Of a stretch of DNA of 64,000 bases, positions 28,668-37,828 are shown piece after piece (the first letter of the stretch is position 1; every line of letters begins with the position of its first letter). The notes below the pieces were generated by a model. That model was not told where the DNA came from. It did no database searches and saw nothing but the letters and a program-made list of their open reading frames with translations. Position numbers and translations under genes: made by a program. This stretch comes from Bacteroidales bacterium (GTDB lineage Bacteria > Bacteroidota > Bacteroidia > Bacteroidales > Tenuifilaceae): NCBI GenBank assembly GCA_016931855.1, contig JAFGDZ010000046.1:1-64000 (forward strand), written 5' to 3'.

Positions 28668-30605
28668 CTATTTGCTGCAATGCTCCTTAATGGTTGTGAA
28701 GGCCTCAAATAAGCCCAGCTCTCCCGCTTTGCTGAAATCCTGACACGCTTTCTCCTTACTATTTAGCAGGATATAGGTTAATCCGCGGTTATACCATGCC
28801 TGCGAAAAGGTTGGAGAAATGGCAATGCTTTTGGTTAGCTCGTTAATGGCCTCCTGCTGCTTGTCGGCTAGCAGAAGAATCATTCCCTTGTTATAAGGAA
28901 TTTCTGGCAACAATGGGTGCTGCATCTCAATATTTGTAAGCAGCGCCAGCGCTTCGTCGTAGGCATGGAACTCAACTATCTCCTTTTCGTTATCATGTTT
29001 AGATACGCTGCTGTTAATGGTTAGCGTAGTGTTTATTGGTTCCAGCTGGAAACTTTGTATGTACTTTGCCATCTCAGCCTTTGCTGTTGCAAGGGAGAGT
29101 AGCGCGGTTATATTGGTGGGCTCAATAATTACTGCGTTCTCAAAAGCGTTAATGGACTGGCTGTAATGCTTATGGTTGCTTTGTACAATGCCCAGCACCA
29201 GCCACCTTGCGTATTCCGATGCATCACTTTTTAGAATAGAGTCAACATTGATGATGCCTGCTGCGGGAGACGAAACTAGAAGCGCAAGCTGATACCCTTG
29301 TAGCTGCTGATTTATAGGGTTGCTGGTTGTTTCTGATTTTGAGTTTACTGGCTGTAAGTGGTACTTTGCCAAAGGGAAAAATCCTTGCACCTTTATCTTC
29401 GTTTGTTTGTCGGATTGGGCTTTGTTAAAATCGCTATCGAAACGTAGCAGCCTATCGAATACTCGCGAAGAGTCTTTTGCCGATCTCATAAAATCGGGCT
29501 TTCCTAGCTGTGCATAGGTTTCCTGCTTTTGGCGTGCAGTCTTAAAATCCTTCTGGGCACCATTAACATCTCCCGTTTTACTTTTAGCCGATGCTCTGTT
29601 GTAGTAGGCGTTGGGAAAATCGGGGAATAGCTCAATGGCAACGGTGTAATCGGCAATGGCAGCTTGGTAGTTCCCCAAATCGAAGTTAACGGCAGCCCTG
29701 TTATAGAAAACCAGCAGGTTTTCTGGGTTTAGCAGCGCAATTCGGTTGTAGTCGTTTAGCGCTTGGCTAAGCGAATCGACCTTTGAGTAAACTATTGCCC
29801 TATTGTAAAGGGCAAGGGCATTGGTTGGGTTAAGGTTAATAACCCTATTAAGGTCGATAATGGCCTTGCTGTACTGCTTTTGCTCCGAGTAAATAAGGCT
29901 CCGGGTGAATAGCGATAGCGTATGCTTTGGGGTTAGCTCTAGGGCTTTATCAAGGTCGTCGAGGGCTAGGTTGTAGCTCCTCATGTCAAAGTACAAGCGC
30001 CCCCTGCGGTTATAGCCATCGGCATCGAAAGGGTTAATTTGAATGGCCTTGTTAAGATCCGATAGCGCCGATAGCGTATCGCCAACCATAGTTTTGGCTA
30101 TTGAGCGGTTGATGTACGAGTTTCTATTGTCGGGCGACTGGTTTAGCACTAGGGTAAAATCGGTAATGGCTTGTTGGTACTTGCCAACATGTATGTTGGT
30201 AACACCTCTGGTAAAGGTTATTTCAGTATCGTTTGGCCGTAATCCCGATGCTATGGTTATATCGTTAAGCGCTGTTCCTGTTTTGCCCATCTGCCCAGAA
30301 ACTATGGCTCTGTAGTGGTATGCCGAGGTGTGAACTGGGTTAATGCTAATGGCTTTGCAAAAATCCTGGTAAGCACCATTAAGATCGTCTAGGTTGTATT
30401 TGGTAACACCTCTCAGAAACCATGCATCAGCAAAGGTTGAGTCGGCAGTTATAAGGGTATTGAGCGTTTTTAGCGCTTCAATATAATTTCCTCTTTGGAT
30501 GTTTTTTACCCCTTGGTTGTAGAAGTAGGCTTTGTTTAGCTGCGCATTTGCCAGTAGGCTAAGAATTACCAGTGCTATGGTTATGTAGATATGTTTTTTT
30601 TGCAT
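28668..30605 (-). CDS. tetratricopeptide-repeat protein, exported
   Basis: A 645-residue protein with a signal peptide (about 1-22, ending ANAQL) followed by about ten consecutive TPR units in residues 25-370 (repeated YNRGRLYFDMRSYNLALDDL-like helices). A less regular linker follows, then further TPR units near the C terminus. TPR arrays act as protein-binding scaffolds. Secreted TPR proteins of this type are abundant in Bacteroidota and often lack an assigned partner. The gene lies 63 bases before mtgA in a minus-strand direction opposite to the MATE gene. Confidence 0.85.
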   Translation of the reverse strand: MQKKHIYITIALVILSLLANAQLNKAYFYNQGVKNIQRGNYIEALKTLNTLITADSTFADAWFLRGVTKYNLDDLNGAYQDFCKAISINPVHTSAYHYRAIVSGQMGKTGTALNDITIASGLRPNDTEITFTRGVTNIHVGKYQQAITDFTLVLNQSPDNRNSYINRSIAKTMVGDTLSALSDLNKAIQINPFDADGYNRRGRLYFDMRSYNLALDDLDKALELTPKHTLSLFTRSLIYSEQKQYSKAIIDLNRVINLNPTNALALYNRAIVYSKVDSLSQALNDYNRIALLNPENLLVFYNRAAVNFDLGNYQAAIADYTVAIELFPDFPNAYYNRASAKSKTGDVNGAQKDFKTARQKQETYAQLGKPDFMRSAKDSSRVFDRLLRFDSDFNKAQSDKQTKIKVQGFFPLAKYHLQPVNSKSETTSNPINQQLQGYQLALLVSSPAAGIINVDSILKSDASEYARWLVLGIVQSNHKHYSQSINAFENAVIIEPTNITALLSLATAKAEMAKYIQSFQLEPINTTLTINSSVSKHDNEKEIVEFHAYDEALALLTNIEMQHPLLPEIPYNKGMILLLADKQQEAINELTKSIAISPTFSQAWYNRGLTYILLNSKEKACQDFSKAGELGLFEAFTTIKEHCSK

Positions 30606-30668
30606 CGCTTTAATATCCTTTTAGGTATGAGTAAACGGGGCTACTGGGCAACAAATTTTATGCAAGAG

Positions 30669-31394
30669 CTACTTTTTCTTTTTTGATTTTTTAGGAGTTG
30701 ATGCTAGGAGTAGAAACGGTATTTCTGGAAGGTTGTTCATGTTTCTTAGTATCACCTGTTGATACCGTTGCATGTATGCCGATGGTTTTGCTGGGTTTCT
30801 TTTAGTGGGGCGGGGTAAAACGGTGGCTAGCATTGCCGCTTCGGCACGGGTTAGCTTGCTTGCATCCTTTTTGTAGTATAGCTGTGCAGCGGCCTCTACT
30901 CCGTAGGTTTCAACGCCAAATTCTGCAATATTTAGGTAAACCTCCATAATGCGCTCCTTTGGCCAAAGAGCCTCCATGGCAAGTGTAAATGCCGTTTCTA
31001 GCCCCTTTCGAAGCCATGAGCGTTTAGGCCAGAGGAAAACGTTCTTTGCTGTTTGCTGCGAAATTGTGCTGGCACCTTTAAGGGTTCTTCCCTTTTTATT
31101 GTGCTTAACGGCTTTGCGAATGGCTTCTATATCCAATCCCCAGTGCGATGCAAACTTGGCATCCTCAGCAGCCATGGCTGCTTTTACCATATTTGGCGAT
31201 ATGTTCTTTAGGCTTACCCAGTTCTTACGAATGGATTGGGGCTTCTGGCTTTGCTCCTTATCAACTCTATTAATAAGCATAAGGTGTGTTAGGCTGGGGT
31301 TTACCCAACGATACGCAAGAATACCAACAAAAAAGGTGATTATTCCCGATAAAATAAAGGCTCTAAGGCCTTTAAGCCACCACCGATTAGTCAT
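30669..31394 (-). CDS. mtgA: monofunctional biosynthetic peptidoglycan transglycosylase
   Basis: MtgA polymerises lipid II into glycan strands at the outer face of the inner membrane. The 241-residue protein has one N-terminal membrane helix (about 10-30) and a GT51 domain. The catalytic glutamate is in AAEDAKF (Glu77), followed by GASTISQQTAKN and the second conserved segment KERIMEVYLNIAEFG. No transpeptidase domain follows, which separates it from class A penicillin-binding proteins. The tail is very lysine-rich. It lies between the TPR gene and the T9SS cargo gene in the same direction. Confidence 0.93.
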   Translation of the reverse strand: MTNRWWLKGLRAFILSGIITFFVGILAYRWVNPSLTHLMLINRVDKEQSQKPQSIRKNWVSLKNISPNMVKAAMAAEDAKFASHWGLDIEAIRKAVKHNKKGRTLKGASTISQQTAKNVFLWPKRSWLRKGLETAFTLAMEALWPKERIMEVYLNIAEFGVETYGVEAAAQLYYKKDASKLTRAEAAMLATVLPRPTKRNPAKPSAYMQRYQQVILRNMNNLPEIPFLLLASTPKKSKKKK

Positions 31395-31442
31395 AGCTGC
31401 ACATGCATTTGGTGGACTAAAGTACTATAATCCGTTAAAAAG

Positions 31443-31481
31443 CAAAAGCGGACAAGAGGATTTCCCTATTGCCCGCTTTTG
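31443..31481 (-). terminator. terminator after the T9SS cargo gene
   Basis: CAAAAGCGG and CCGCTTTTG form a 9-bp stem, extended by CAA/TTG across one mismatch, around a 14-base loop. On the minus strand it is followed by CTTTTTAA. It lies just past the stop at 31497. Confidence 0.6.
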
Positions 31482-31496
31482 TTTGTGCTACGTAAT

Positions 31497-34139
31497 TTAG
31501 CGTTTAATATGTTTTACCATTTGTATTCCTCTGGTTGTTTGGATTTTTATGAGGTATAAGCCTGCTGGTTTATCCTCTATGCTAATGGTTTTACTGTTGG
31601 AATCGCAGCTGGTATCAAATACTACACGACCGGTAATATCGAAAATAGTAATGCGTTTTAGCTCATCGGCCTTAATCTCAAATGCCCCGCTGGAAGGGTT
31701 TGGGTAAACCGCAGCCTTATTGGACTCAGGTGTTTCTATACCAACGGGAATTAGCTTAGCAGTATAAAGCAAATCGGCATCAATAACCGATATGGTAGCT
31801 TGGTAGGCGTTGTAGCCATCCCTGCTTATGATTAGGGTAAGCTCAGTATCGGGTGCTATGCCCTCCACAATGGCGTAGCCAGCAGCACTTGAGGTTTGCT
31901 CTGGGTAGTCGGCAATTTTTATGGTAGCATTGGCCAGGGGTGTTTCCCCGTTGGTAACGTATATAGTTGCCTTGTACTTTAGTGATACTAGGTTTACGTT
32001 AACAATGGTGTCCTTGCCTTTTGTGCTAAAGCTCTGGGTAAATACATCAAATCCCTTTTTGTAAACCGTGTAGGTAAGGTTACTTGTTGATGGCATCCCA
32101 ATAAAATTTACGCTTCCATTCTCGTTGGTAAAAATTGTGCCGTATCCATTTAGGGTAACCTGAGCTATGCTTAGCGGGCTTTTTTCCTCGTCCATAACGT
32201 TAAAGCCAACGTTTATGGTAGTGCCCGCTACAAGCTCTATGTCGGTTTCGGCAAAATCTGCGCTAACGGTTAACGAGCCCGCTAGCGGCTCAAAGCCAGA
32301 GGCGTTAATGTTATAGTTGTACGCTTTATCGGCAAGGTTAACAATGGCTTTGCCTTCGGAGTTGGTGTACAGTAGTGTGTCGGCAATGCCTATTTGGGCA
32401 TTGGTAACTGGGCTTCCGTTACTGCTAATGTTAAATGTAAATACTCTTGCTGGTTCTAACGCTATTGGGTGTTTGATGTTTGCGCTGCTTAGCTTGGCCT
32501 CGCCAGAGTACGATGTGTAACCCTGTTTGCCCACCCAGTAGCGGTATTGTCCGTTTACCATAACCCTCGATGCGTTACCTAGGGCATCGGTTTTTAGGGT
32601 GTCTAGCCCTATTATAATTATGGTTGCATTCTCAATGGGATTAGTGCCATCGGTAACTTCGAATGAGAGGGTTGGTTCCTCAACAGGAGCCGATACAACC
32701 AGTCTAACAGCAACGTTTCCGTAGCTAGCACTGGTTAGCCTTTCGGGCTTTTGTGTGACGGTATTCACTTTCCAAAAACCTCCGTTCTCGGTTTGGTCGG
32801 CACCAATTTGCAAAGGAGTAGAGCTAACTTGTTGTACTGTTACAAAGTAGTTGGTTCCGGGGGTAAGCAAAAGGCTAGGTATTTCAATGGCATCGTTAGT
32901 TCTTTGGTCCAGCGTTTGGGTAAACAGCGTTTTTACAATGGTGCTATCGGTTGGATCAAGTTCATACAGCTTTATGGTGTATGTGGGCTGATTGGCTTCG
33001 GATATTGTTCCCGTTGGCCAGCCAAGCTGAATGCCAGTTGCTACTGTAGGCACTTTAATGGAGTAAAGGTTTCCTATTTGGAACGTAGTGCCAAGCGATA
33101 GTCCTATATTCGTGTTATAATCGGTAGAAAGAAGTCCCTCCGAAACTAGAAACAGGATACTATCCTTGTTGTTATTACTATTTGCATCGCTATCAGTATT
33201 TAAGCCAAAAACTAGCTTGTGCATTCCCTTTTCGGTAAAGGTGGGCAGAGGCATTGGCGCTACAATAGTACCCTGGTTTGTGGCTAGGGCATTTGTTATC
33301 TCTGCGGTTGCGCTGTACTCTGGCTGCTTATCAATGGTTAGTAATACTGTGGCAGTTCCGGTAAACTCCGCTCCAATGTTGGTTACCTTAGCCGATGGTG
33401 TAACGGCGTACGCGTTTACCATAAAATAAGGAATTGCAGAGTACTTAAGAGCGCGGGCCTTTAGGGTTAAATCGGGCTCTACGCTATTTGATACCATTAC
33501 ATCATCAATGGCCATTTGGCTTCCATCTGGGCCTTTGTAAACAAAGGCTAGTCGGATGTTTTTCCCTGCATAATCGGCCAACGATAGCCTAACAACTTGG
33601 TTGTATAGGTTCGACTCGTTATCCTGATTCCACTGTTGCAGCGTATCAAGCAAGTGGGTATCGGTATTGTATGCTACAACAGAGTATTTGGTTGTGTACG
33701 ATGATGAGTTTAGGTACCACATCCAAAAGCTAAGGGTGTAGTTGGCGTCGTCGGCAGGAATTTTAAGTGTATCCTTAGTTATTAGCCAGTTGTAATCCTG
33801 TACGTTGTACGGTATTGCTGCCGATTTTTCGCCGCTATGGATATAGGTGCTCCCATTGCCGCTAAAGCTCTGAGGTGTGCAAACAAACCAGCTAGTTGTA
33901 GGGTTGGTAAAGCCTTCCCATGTTAGCTGGCTACTGCGCTTTACTTCCCACTTGTTGGTGAGGTTGCTTGCCAACTCAAAATCATCGGAAAACATTGCGG
34001 TTTTTGTTTGCGCAATGGCTTTTGGTGCAGCGCTGCTAAAGCTTGTTGCAATAATGCTATTGTTTGGCACTCTCTCTTGCTGTGCGAATAGTATAAGAGA
34101 GAAAATCATGGCCACTAAAAGGGTAAAACTTCTTTTCAT
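31497..34139 (-). CDS. T9SS type A sorting-domain protein with MAM-like and carboxypeptidase-regulatory-like repeats
   Basis: An 880-residue secreted protein. A signal peptide (about 1-19) precedes a choice-of-anchor-J/MAM-like beta-sandwich (about 45-215, with FSDDFELASNLTNKWEV and LSFWMWYLNSSS). A CARDB-like region follows. Several carboxypeptidase-regulatory or PEGA-like repeats (about 500-790) each contain a VTNAQIGIADT-type unit. The last 75 or so residues are the type A sorting domain (VYPNPSSGAFEI, ITIFDITGRVV, GLYLIKI), which the type IX secretion system cleaves at the surface. No protease or glycosidase core is visible, so it is probably an adhesin or surface scaffold. Confidence 0.88.
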   Translation of the reverse strand: MKRSFTLLVAMIFSLILFAQQERVPNNSIIATSFSSAAPKAIAQTKTAMFSDDFELASNLTNKWEVKRSSQLTWEGFTNPTTSWFVCTPQSFSGNGSTYIHSGEKSAAIPYNVQDYNWLITKDTLKIPADDANYTLSFWMWYLNSSSYTTKYSVVAYNTDTHLLDTLQQWNQDNESNLYNQVVRLSLADYAGKNIRLAFVYKGPDGSQMAIDDVMVSNSVEPDLTLKARALKYSAIPYFMVNAYAVTPSAKVTNIGAEFTGTATVLLTIDKQPEYSATAEITNALATNQGTIVAPMPLPTFTEKGMHKLVFGLNTDSDANSNNNKDSILFLVSEGLLSTDYNTNIGLSLGTTFQIGNLYSIKVPTVATGIQLGWPTGTISEANQPTYTIKLYELDPTDSTIVKTLFTQTLDQRTNDAIEIPSLLLTPGTNYFVTVQQVSSTPLQIGADQTENGGFWKVNTVTQKPERLTSASYGNVAVRLVVSAPVEEPTLSFEVTDGTNPIENATIIIIGLDTLKTDALGNASRVMVNGQYRYWVGKQGYTSYSGEAKLSSANIKHPIALEPARVFTFNISSNGSPVTNAQIGIADTLLYTNSEGKAIVNLADKAYNYNINASGFEPLAGSLTVSADFAETDIELVAGTTINVGFNVMDEEKSPLSIAQVTLNGYGTIFTNENGSVNFIGMPSTSNLTYTVYKKGFDVFTQSFSTKGKDTIVNVNLVSLKYKATIYVTNGETPLANATIKIADYPEQTSSAAGYAIVEGIAPDTELTLIISRDGYNAYQATISVIDADLLYTAKLIPVGIETPESNKAAVYPNPSSGAFEIKADELKRITIFDITGRVVFDTSCDSNSKTISIEDKPAGLYLIKIQTTRGIQMVKHIKR

Positions 34140-34158
34140 TCTGATATCTTTAGTTTTA

Positions 34159-34166
34159 CAAAACTA
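34159..34166 (-). promoter_or_regulatory. -7 element for the T9SS cargo gene
   Basis: On the minus strand this reads TAGTTTTG, matching TAnnTTTG, 20 bases upstream of the start codon at 34139. Confidence 0.5.
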
Positions 34167-34417
34167 ACCTAAAGGTAATACTTTTATGTAATACTGTACG
34201 TAAAGCAGTAATACTCTATGTATTAAACTTGTTGGCAGTATTGCTGTTGTTTTTTTTGAAAATGCTGATTCAATGGCTGTTTGGTGCTTTTATGTAAGTT
34301 GTAGCCCAATATCCCTTTTACTTTTTTTGATGTAAAATGTTTTACTAAGCAGCTAGTTTCTGTTGTGGTTATAATAGTTTGGAGCAAAAAAATGGTTTTG
34401 TAATGTCTTTTCCACAT

Positions 34418-34455
34418 AAAAAAAGCGTCTGGAGCTAAACTCAGGCGCTTTTTTT
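34418..34455 (-). terminator. terminator of the Hdr-like/methionine gamma-lyase operon
   Basis: AGCGTCTG and CAGGCGCT pair (one GU) around a 10-base loop. The outer bases are poly-A on one side and poly-T on the other, so the structure could stop transcription in either direction. It lies 18 bases past the last gene of the operon. Confidence 0.8.
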
Positions 34456-34473
34456 ACTGTGGATTGGTTGGAA

Positions 34474-35658
34474 TTATATCTTGGCTAAAGCCTGGTCAAG
34501 GTCGGCAATAATATCCTCAACATCTTCAATGCCAACGGCAAACCGAACTAGTCCGTCGGTGATGTTTGCTTTTTCGCGTGCCTCCTTGGAGAGCTTTGAG
34601 TGGGTCATTGAGGCGGGGTGCTGAATAAGGGTTTCAACGCCACCAAGCGATACCGCAAGCATGGCCAGCTTTACGTTGTTCATTAGCACCTTACCTGCAG
34701 GTAGTCCGCCTTTAAGCTCAAAGCTAATCATTGCGCCTGGGCCATGCATCTGCTCCTGTGCAAGGTTGTACTGTGGGTGCGATTTTAGGCCAGGATACTT
34801 AACCCAAGCAATTTTAGGGTGATTTTCTAGGTAATCGGCAACCTTTATGGCGTTTTCCTGAGCGCGCTCAACCCTAATGGCAAGCGTTTTTAGCCCACGA
34901 ATAACTAGGTATGCTTGGTGTGGATCCATGTTGCAGCCAAGGTTAACCATAGCAGGACGAACCTTTTTGTAGAGCTCCTCGTTTTTGGTGATGATAATAC
35001 CGCCCACAATATCGGCATGGCCGTTAATGAACTTGGTTAGGGAGTGGAACACGATATCGGCACCAAGGTCTATTGGACGCTGTAGGTATGGGCTAGAGAA
35101 AGTGTTATCCACAACCAGAACAAGGTTATGCTCCTTGGCAATTCTAGCGCAGGCCTTAATGTCGGTAAGCTCCATAGTTGGGTTGGTAGGAGTCTCAATG
35201 TACAGCACCTTAGTGTTAGGCTTTATAGCCTTTACAATATTCTCTGGGTTTGATGTTGATATGTACGATGACTCCACTCCAAACTTAGCAAAGAAGCTTT
35301 CCATGATACCACGCGATGGGCCGTAAACAGCATTGGTGCTAATCATGTGGTCGCCCGATTGTAGCAGCGCCATGTAAATGGTGGAAACAGCTCCCATTCC
35401 CGATGCGGTGGCAATTGCGCCAAAGCCATTCTCCAGAATGGCAACCTGCTTCTCTAGTGCCGATATGGTTGGGTTGCCTATGCGGGTGTAAATATAGCCA
35501 TCGCTTTCGCCAGCAAAGCATTTTGCTCCCTCATCAACATTAGGGAAACCAAAGGTTGATGTTTGGTAAATGGGCACGGTGGCGCTTCCGTACTGGTCGT
35601 CAATTGCTCCTGCGTGAATAAGTAGGCTGTTAAAGCCCAATTTTTTCGAGTTATCCAT
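34474..35658 (-). CDS. trans-sulfuration PLP enzyme, methionine gamma-lyase/cystathionine gamma-synthase-like
   Basis: A Cys/Met-metabolism PLP enzyme of 394 residues. The PLP lysine is Lys209 in [20 protein letters not shown] (55-64) and the Asp184 region [12 protein letters not shown] are also present. Methionine gamma-lyases usually have a cysteine two residues after the active-site tyrosine (YGC). Here the residue is Pro114 (YGP), so substrate choice could be different (cystathionine, homocysteine or an O-acyl-homoserine). The gene begins 5 bases after the HdrD-like gene and shares its operon and terminator. Which sulfur reaction it performs cannot be decided from sequence alone. Confidence 0.85.
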   Translation of the reverse strand: MDNSKKLGFNSLLIHAGAIDDQYGSATVPIYQTSTFGFPNVDEGAKCFAGESDGYIYTRIGNPTISALEKQVAILENGFGAIATASGMGAVSTIYMALLQSGDHMISTNAVYGPSRGIMESFFAKFGVESSYISTSNPENIVKAIKPNTKVLYIETPTNPTMELTDIKACARIAKEHNLVLVVDNTFSSPYLQRPIDLGADIVFHSLTKFINGHADIVGGIIITKNEELYKKVRPAMVNLGCNMDPHQAYLVIRGLKTLAIRVERAQENAIKVADYLENHPKIAWVKYPGLKSHPQYNLAQEQMHGPGAMISFELKGGLPAGKVLMNNVKLAMLAVSLGGVETLIQHPASMTHSKLSKEAREKANITDGLVRFAVGIEDVEDIIADLDQALAKI

Positions 35659-35663
35659 TGTTA

Positions 35664-37496
35664 TTAGTTTACTGTTGATGTTTCCTTTGCTGTTTGTTTC
35701 TGCTCTGGCTTGCTGCTTTGCTTGGTGTTGGCGAAGGCCTTAACCAGAATTTCAGAAATGTCTAATATAGCATTTTCATCGGAAGCAGCCGTAAATGTCT
35801 TTTTGCAAAGAGGACATGCTGTGGCAACAAAATCAACATCGTTGGCACCAATGCTCTGCAATGTTTTTCTTGCCATTTGATTGCGTTGCTGCTGGTTAAT
35901 GCTGGTTATGGCAAGGCTGCCCCCGCAGCAAAGGCTATTGGTTTTGCTACTTTTTACCTCAACCAAATTGCCAGCAAATTTGAGTAGCTCACGGGGCTCG
36001 TCGTAAACGCCTAGTCCGCGTCCCAGTTCACAGGGATCATGGTAGGTTATTAGGTTGTTAGAAGGGGCAAGCTTTAGCTGCCCCGATGCTGCCAATTGGT
36101 ATAAAAACTGGGTATGATGGTAAACAGGAATGCTTAGCTCGTAGCTCTCAGCAAAAATCCTTGCGCAAATAGGACAAGTGGTAACTAGCGCCTCAGCACC
36201 TGTGCCCTCAATTAGCTGCTTGTTCTTTTGGGCTAGCTCTCTTGCTGCATTCTCCTCCCCATTAACCTGTAGCGGACGGCCACAGCAAATGGTGGCATCC
36301 TTATCAATATGCGTGTACTCAACATCAGCAGCATCAAAAAGGGCAAGTGTTGCCCTTGTTACGCTTGGTGTTAGCTGGCCCATGCATCCTGCAAAAAAGG
36401 CAATTTTCCCTTTTGATGCCTCAATGGCTGGCACGTAGCCAAAGCTTGTGCCTGTTGCTGGGCTTTCCCTCCGCTGGTTAAGTCTTATGGTAGAGTTCTC
36501 AATGCCAACGGGGCAGGAATAATCGCAGCGGCCACAAAGCATACAGGTTTCCGTTAGGTAATCGGTGGCTTTTTTATCGCGAAGCGATTTTAAAAAGTAG
36601 GTCGATTGGGAGCTGGATATGCCCAACTCGCTGCTTAGCTGGCAGCTATCTATACAAATGCCGCAGCGGGAGCAGGCGTTTAGCTCAACTTGTGTGTACG
36701 ATGTATGCTTTTCCGTTTCTTTTATTCCATACTTTCGAAGGAATATTAGCAGCGTTTCTGTTGGAATATGCATGTACCGTGTAAAGGGAACCGATATAAA
36801 GAATAGCCCTAGCGATAGGGAATACGCCCACCATAGCGGGTAGTAGAGCATATCAATAGCGGGTAATGGGGCTATTGCCTCGCCCAACCAACGGGTAAAG
36901 AAGCCGCCTGTGCCATAAAGGCCTGCCGTAACGCTCTCCGCAGCAAGTCTAAGTGGGAATATTAGCCAAAGCGATGTTAGCGCCAGCTTATCAACAAACG
37001 CATGCTTTGTAGCCTGTTTCATTCCTAACGGCTTGCTTGTTGCCCTTTTAAAGTAGGCAAGTGCTACGCCCGATAGCACAAACAGCAGAAGGAAATCCAT
37101 GACAAAGGTGAAAATCTCTTTGTACCGAAGCGTGCTTAAATCGTGCTCAAAAAACTCAAAAAAGATGGGAACGTAGGGCGGATTTAGCTGTCCGTGGGTA
37201 AAAATCCTAGTCTCAAGGTTTCCCATCGCAATAAGTAAAAACCAGCCCAAGGCAAGGCTCATGTGCATGTAGCCCAGCAGGAAGTTCTTTTTAAACACCT
37301 TGCGGTGAAAAAGGCTTTCGGCAAGAACTTCCCAAGTGGCCAATAGCGATTTTTTTGTGAAGATATTCCCTTTAACTTGGCGTTTCTGCTGGTTGTTTAG
37401 CCCTTTAATCCAAATTATCCATTTAGCGGCAACTACAATAACCAAAAAGAGTAATCCTGCGGTAAAGGGTATTACAAAGTGGTGGTAGTAGCTCAT
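35664..37496 (-). CDS. membrane-bound HdrE-HdrD/DsrMK-like fusion protein
   Basis: A 610-residue protein. The first 245 residues have five hydrophobic helices (about 8-30, 73-92, 127-148, 170-192, 217-243) with histidines in or next to helices 1, 2 and 5 (H5/H6, H78, H243), as in NarI/DsrM-type b-heme subunits. Two 4Fe-4S motifs follow (C275-C285 and C318-C328). Two complete CCG cysteine-rich domains close the protein (C371, C404-405, C441, C444; and C489, C523-524, C561, C564). These are noncubane cluster sites of HdrB/HdrD. It probably links the quinone pool to a thiol-disulfide site. It overlaps the upstream HdrC-like gene by 4 bases. Confidence 0.85.
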   Translation of the reverse strand: MSYYHHFVIPFTAGLLFLVIVVAAKWIIWIKGLNNQQKRQVKGNIFTKKSLLATWEVLAESLFHRKVFKKNFLLGYMHMSLALGWFLLIAMGNLETRIFTHGQLNPPYVPIFFEFFEHDLSTLRYKEIFTFVMDFLLLFVLSGVALAYFKRATSKPLGMKQATKHAFVDKLALTSLWLIFPLRLAAESVTAGLYGTGGFFTRWLGEAIAPLPAIDMLYYPLWWAYSLSLGLFFISVPFTRYMHIPTETLLIFLRKYGIKETEKHTSYTQVELNACSRCGICIDSCQLSSELGISSSQSTYFLKSLRDKKATDYLTETCMLCGRCDYSCPVGIENSTIRLNQRRESPATGTSFGYVPAIEASKGKIAFFAGCMGQLTPSVTRATLALFDAADVEYTHIDKDATICCGRPLQVNGEENAARELAQKNKQLIEGTGAEALVTTCPICARIFAESYELSIPVYHHTQFLYQLAASGQLKLAPSNNLITYHDPCELGRGLGVYDEPRELLKFAGNLVEVKSSKTNSLCCGGSLAITSINQQQRNQMARKTLQSIGANDVDFVATACPLCKKTFTAASDENAILDISEILVKAFANTKQSSKPEQKQTAKETSTVN

Positions 37497-37825
37497 GGCG
37501 TAGTGGTTTGTGCCTTGCGAACAAGGCGAATTATGTTTCGGGTGTTCACGTTACGCGGGCAAATAAGTGTGCACTTTCCACAAAGCATGCATTTAGAGGC
37601 TTCCTCAATAGCCAAGGTAGTATTGCCTTTGCGTATTTGGTGGCACATTACCCTAAAGCTGAACTTGGTAAACTGTCCTGCTGTGCAGGTTGCGCTACAG
37701 CTGCCGCAGCTAATGCATAGGTTAAACGATGGTTCGTGCTCCGTAATTTGCTTTGCAAGGCTTAGGTTAGCCTTGTCCAAATCGGTTACGCCAGCGGCAA
37801 AGGGGGTAAATCCAAAGTCAATCAT
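37493..37825 (-). CDS. small HdrC-like 4Fe-4S protein
   Basis: A 110-residue soluble protein with two 4Fe-4S binding motifs: C37, C40, C43, C47 (CISCGSCSATC) and C79, C82, C85, C89 (CMLCGKCTLIC). The spacing between the motifs and the short helical linker fit HdrC of heterodisulfide reductase. It lies 3 bases after the FAD subunit and overlaps the HdrED-like gene by 4 bases. It probably passes electrons between those two. It is one of two HdrC-type subunits in the operon. Confidence 0.85.
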   Translation of the reverse strand: MIDFGFTPFAAGVTDLDKANLSLAKQITEHEPSFNLCISCGSCSATCTAGQFTKFSFRVMCHQIRKGNTTLAIEEASKCMLCGKCTLICPRNVNTRNIIRLVRKAQTTTP

Positions 37826-37828
37826 AGG

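Larger units (their letters stand above)
34140..34473. other. intergenic region with promoter and terminator only
   Basis: This 334-base gap holds a -7-like element for the upstream end of the T9SS gene and the terminator of the methionine gamma-lyase-like operon. The rest is AT-rich, and I see no gene or repeat in it. Confidence 0.6.
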
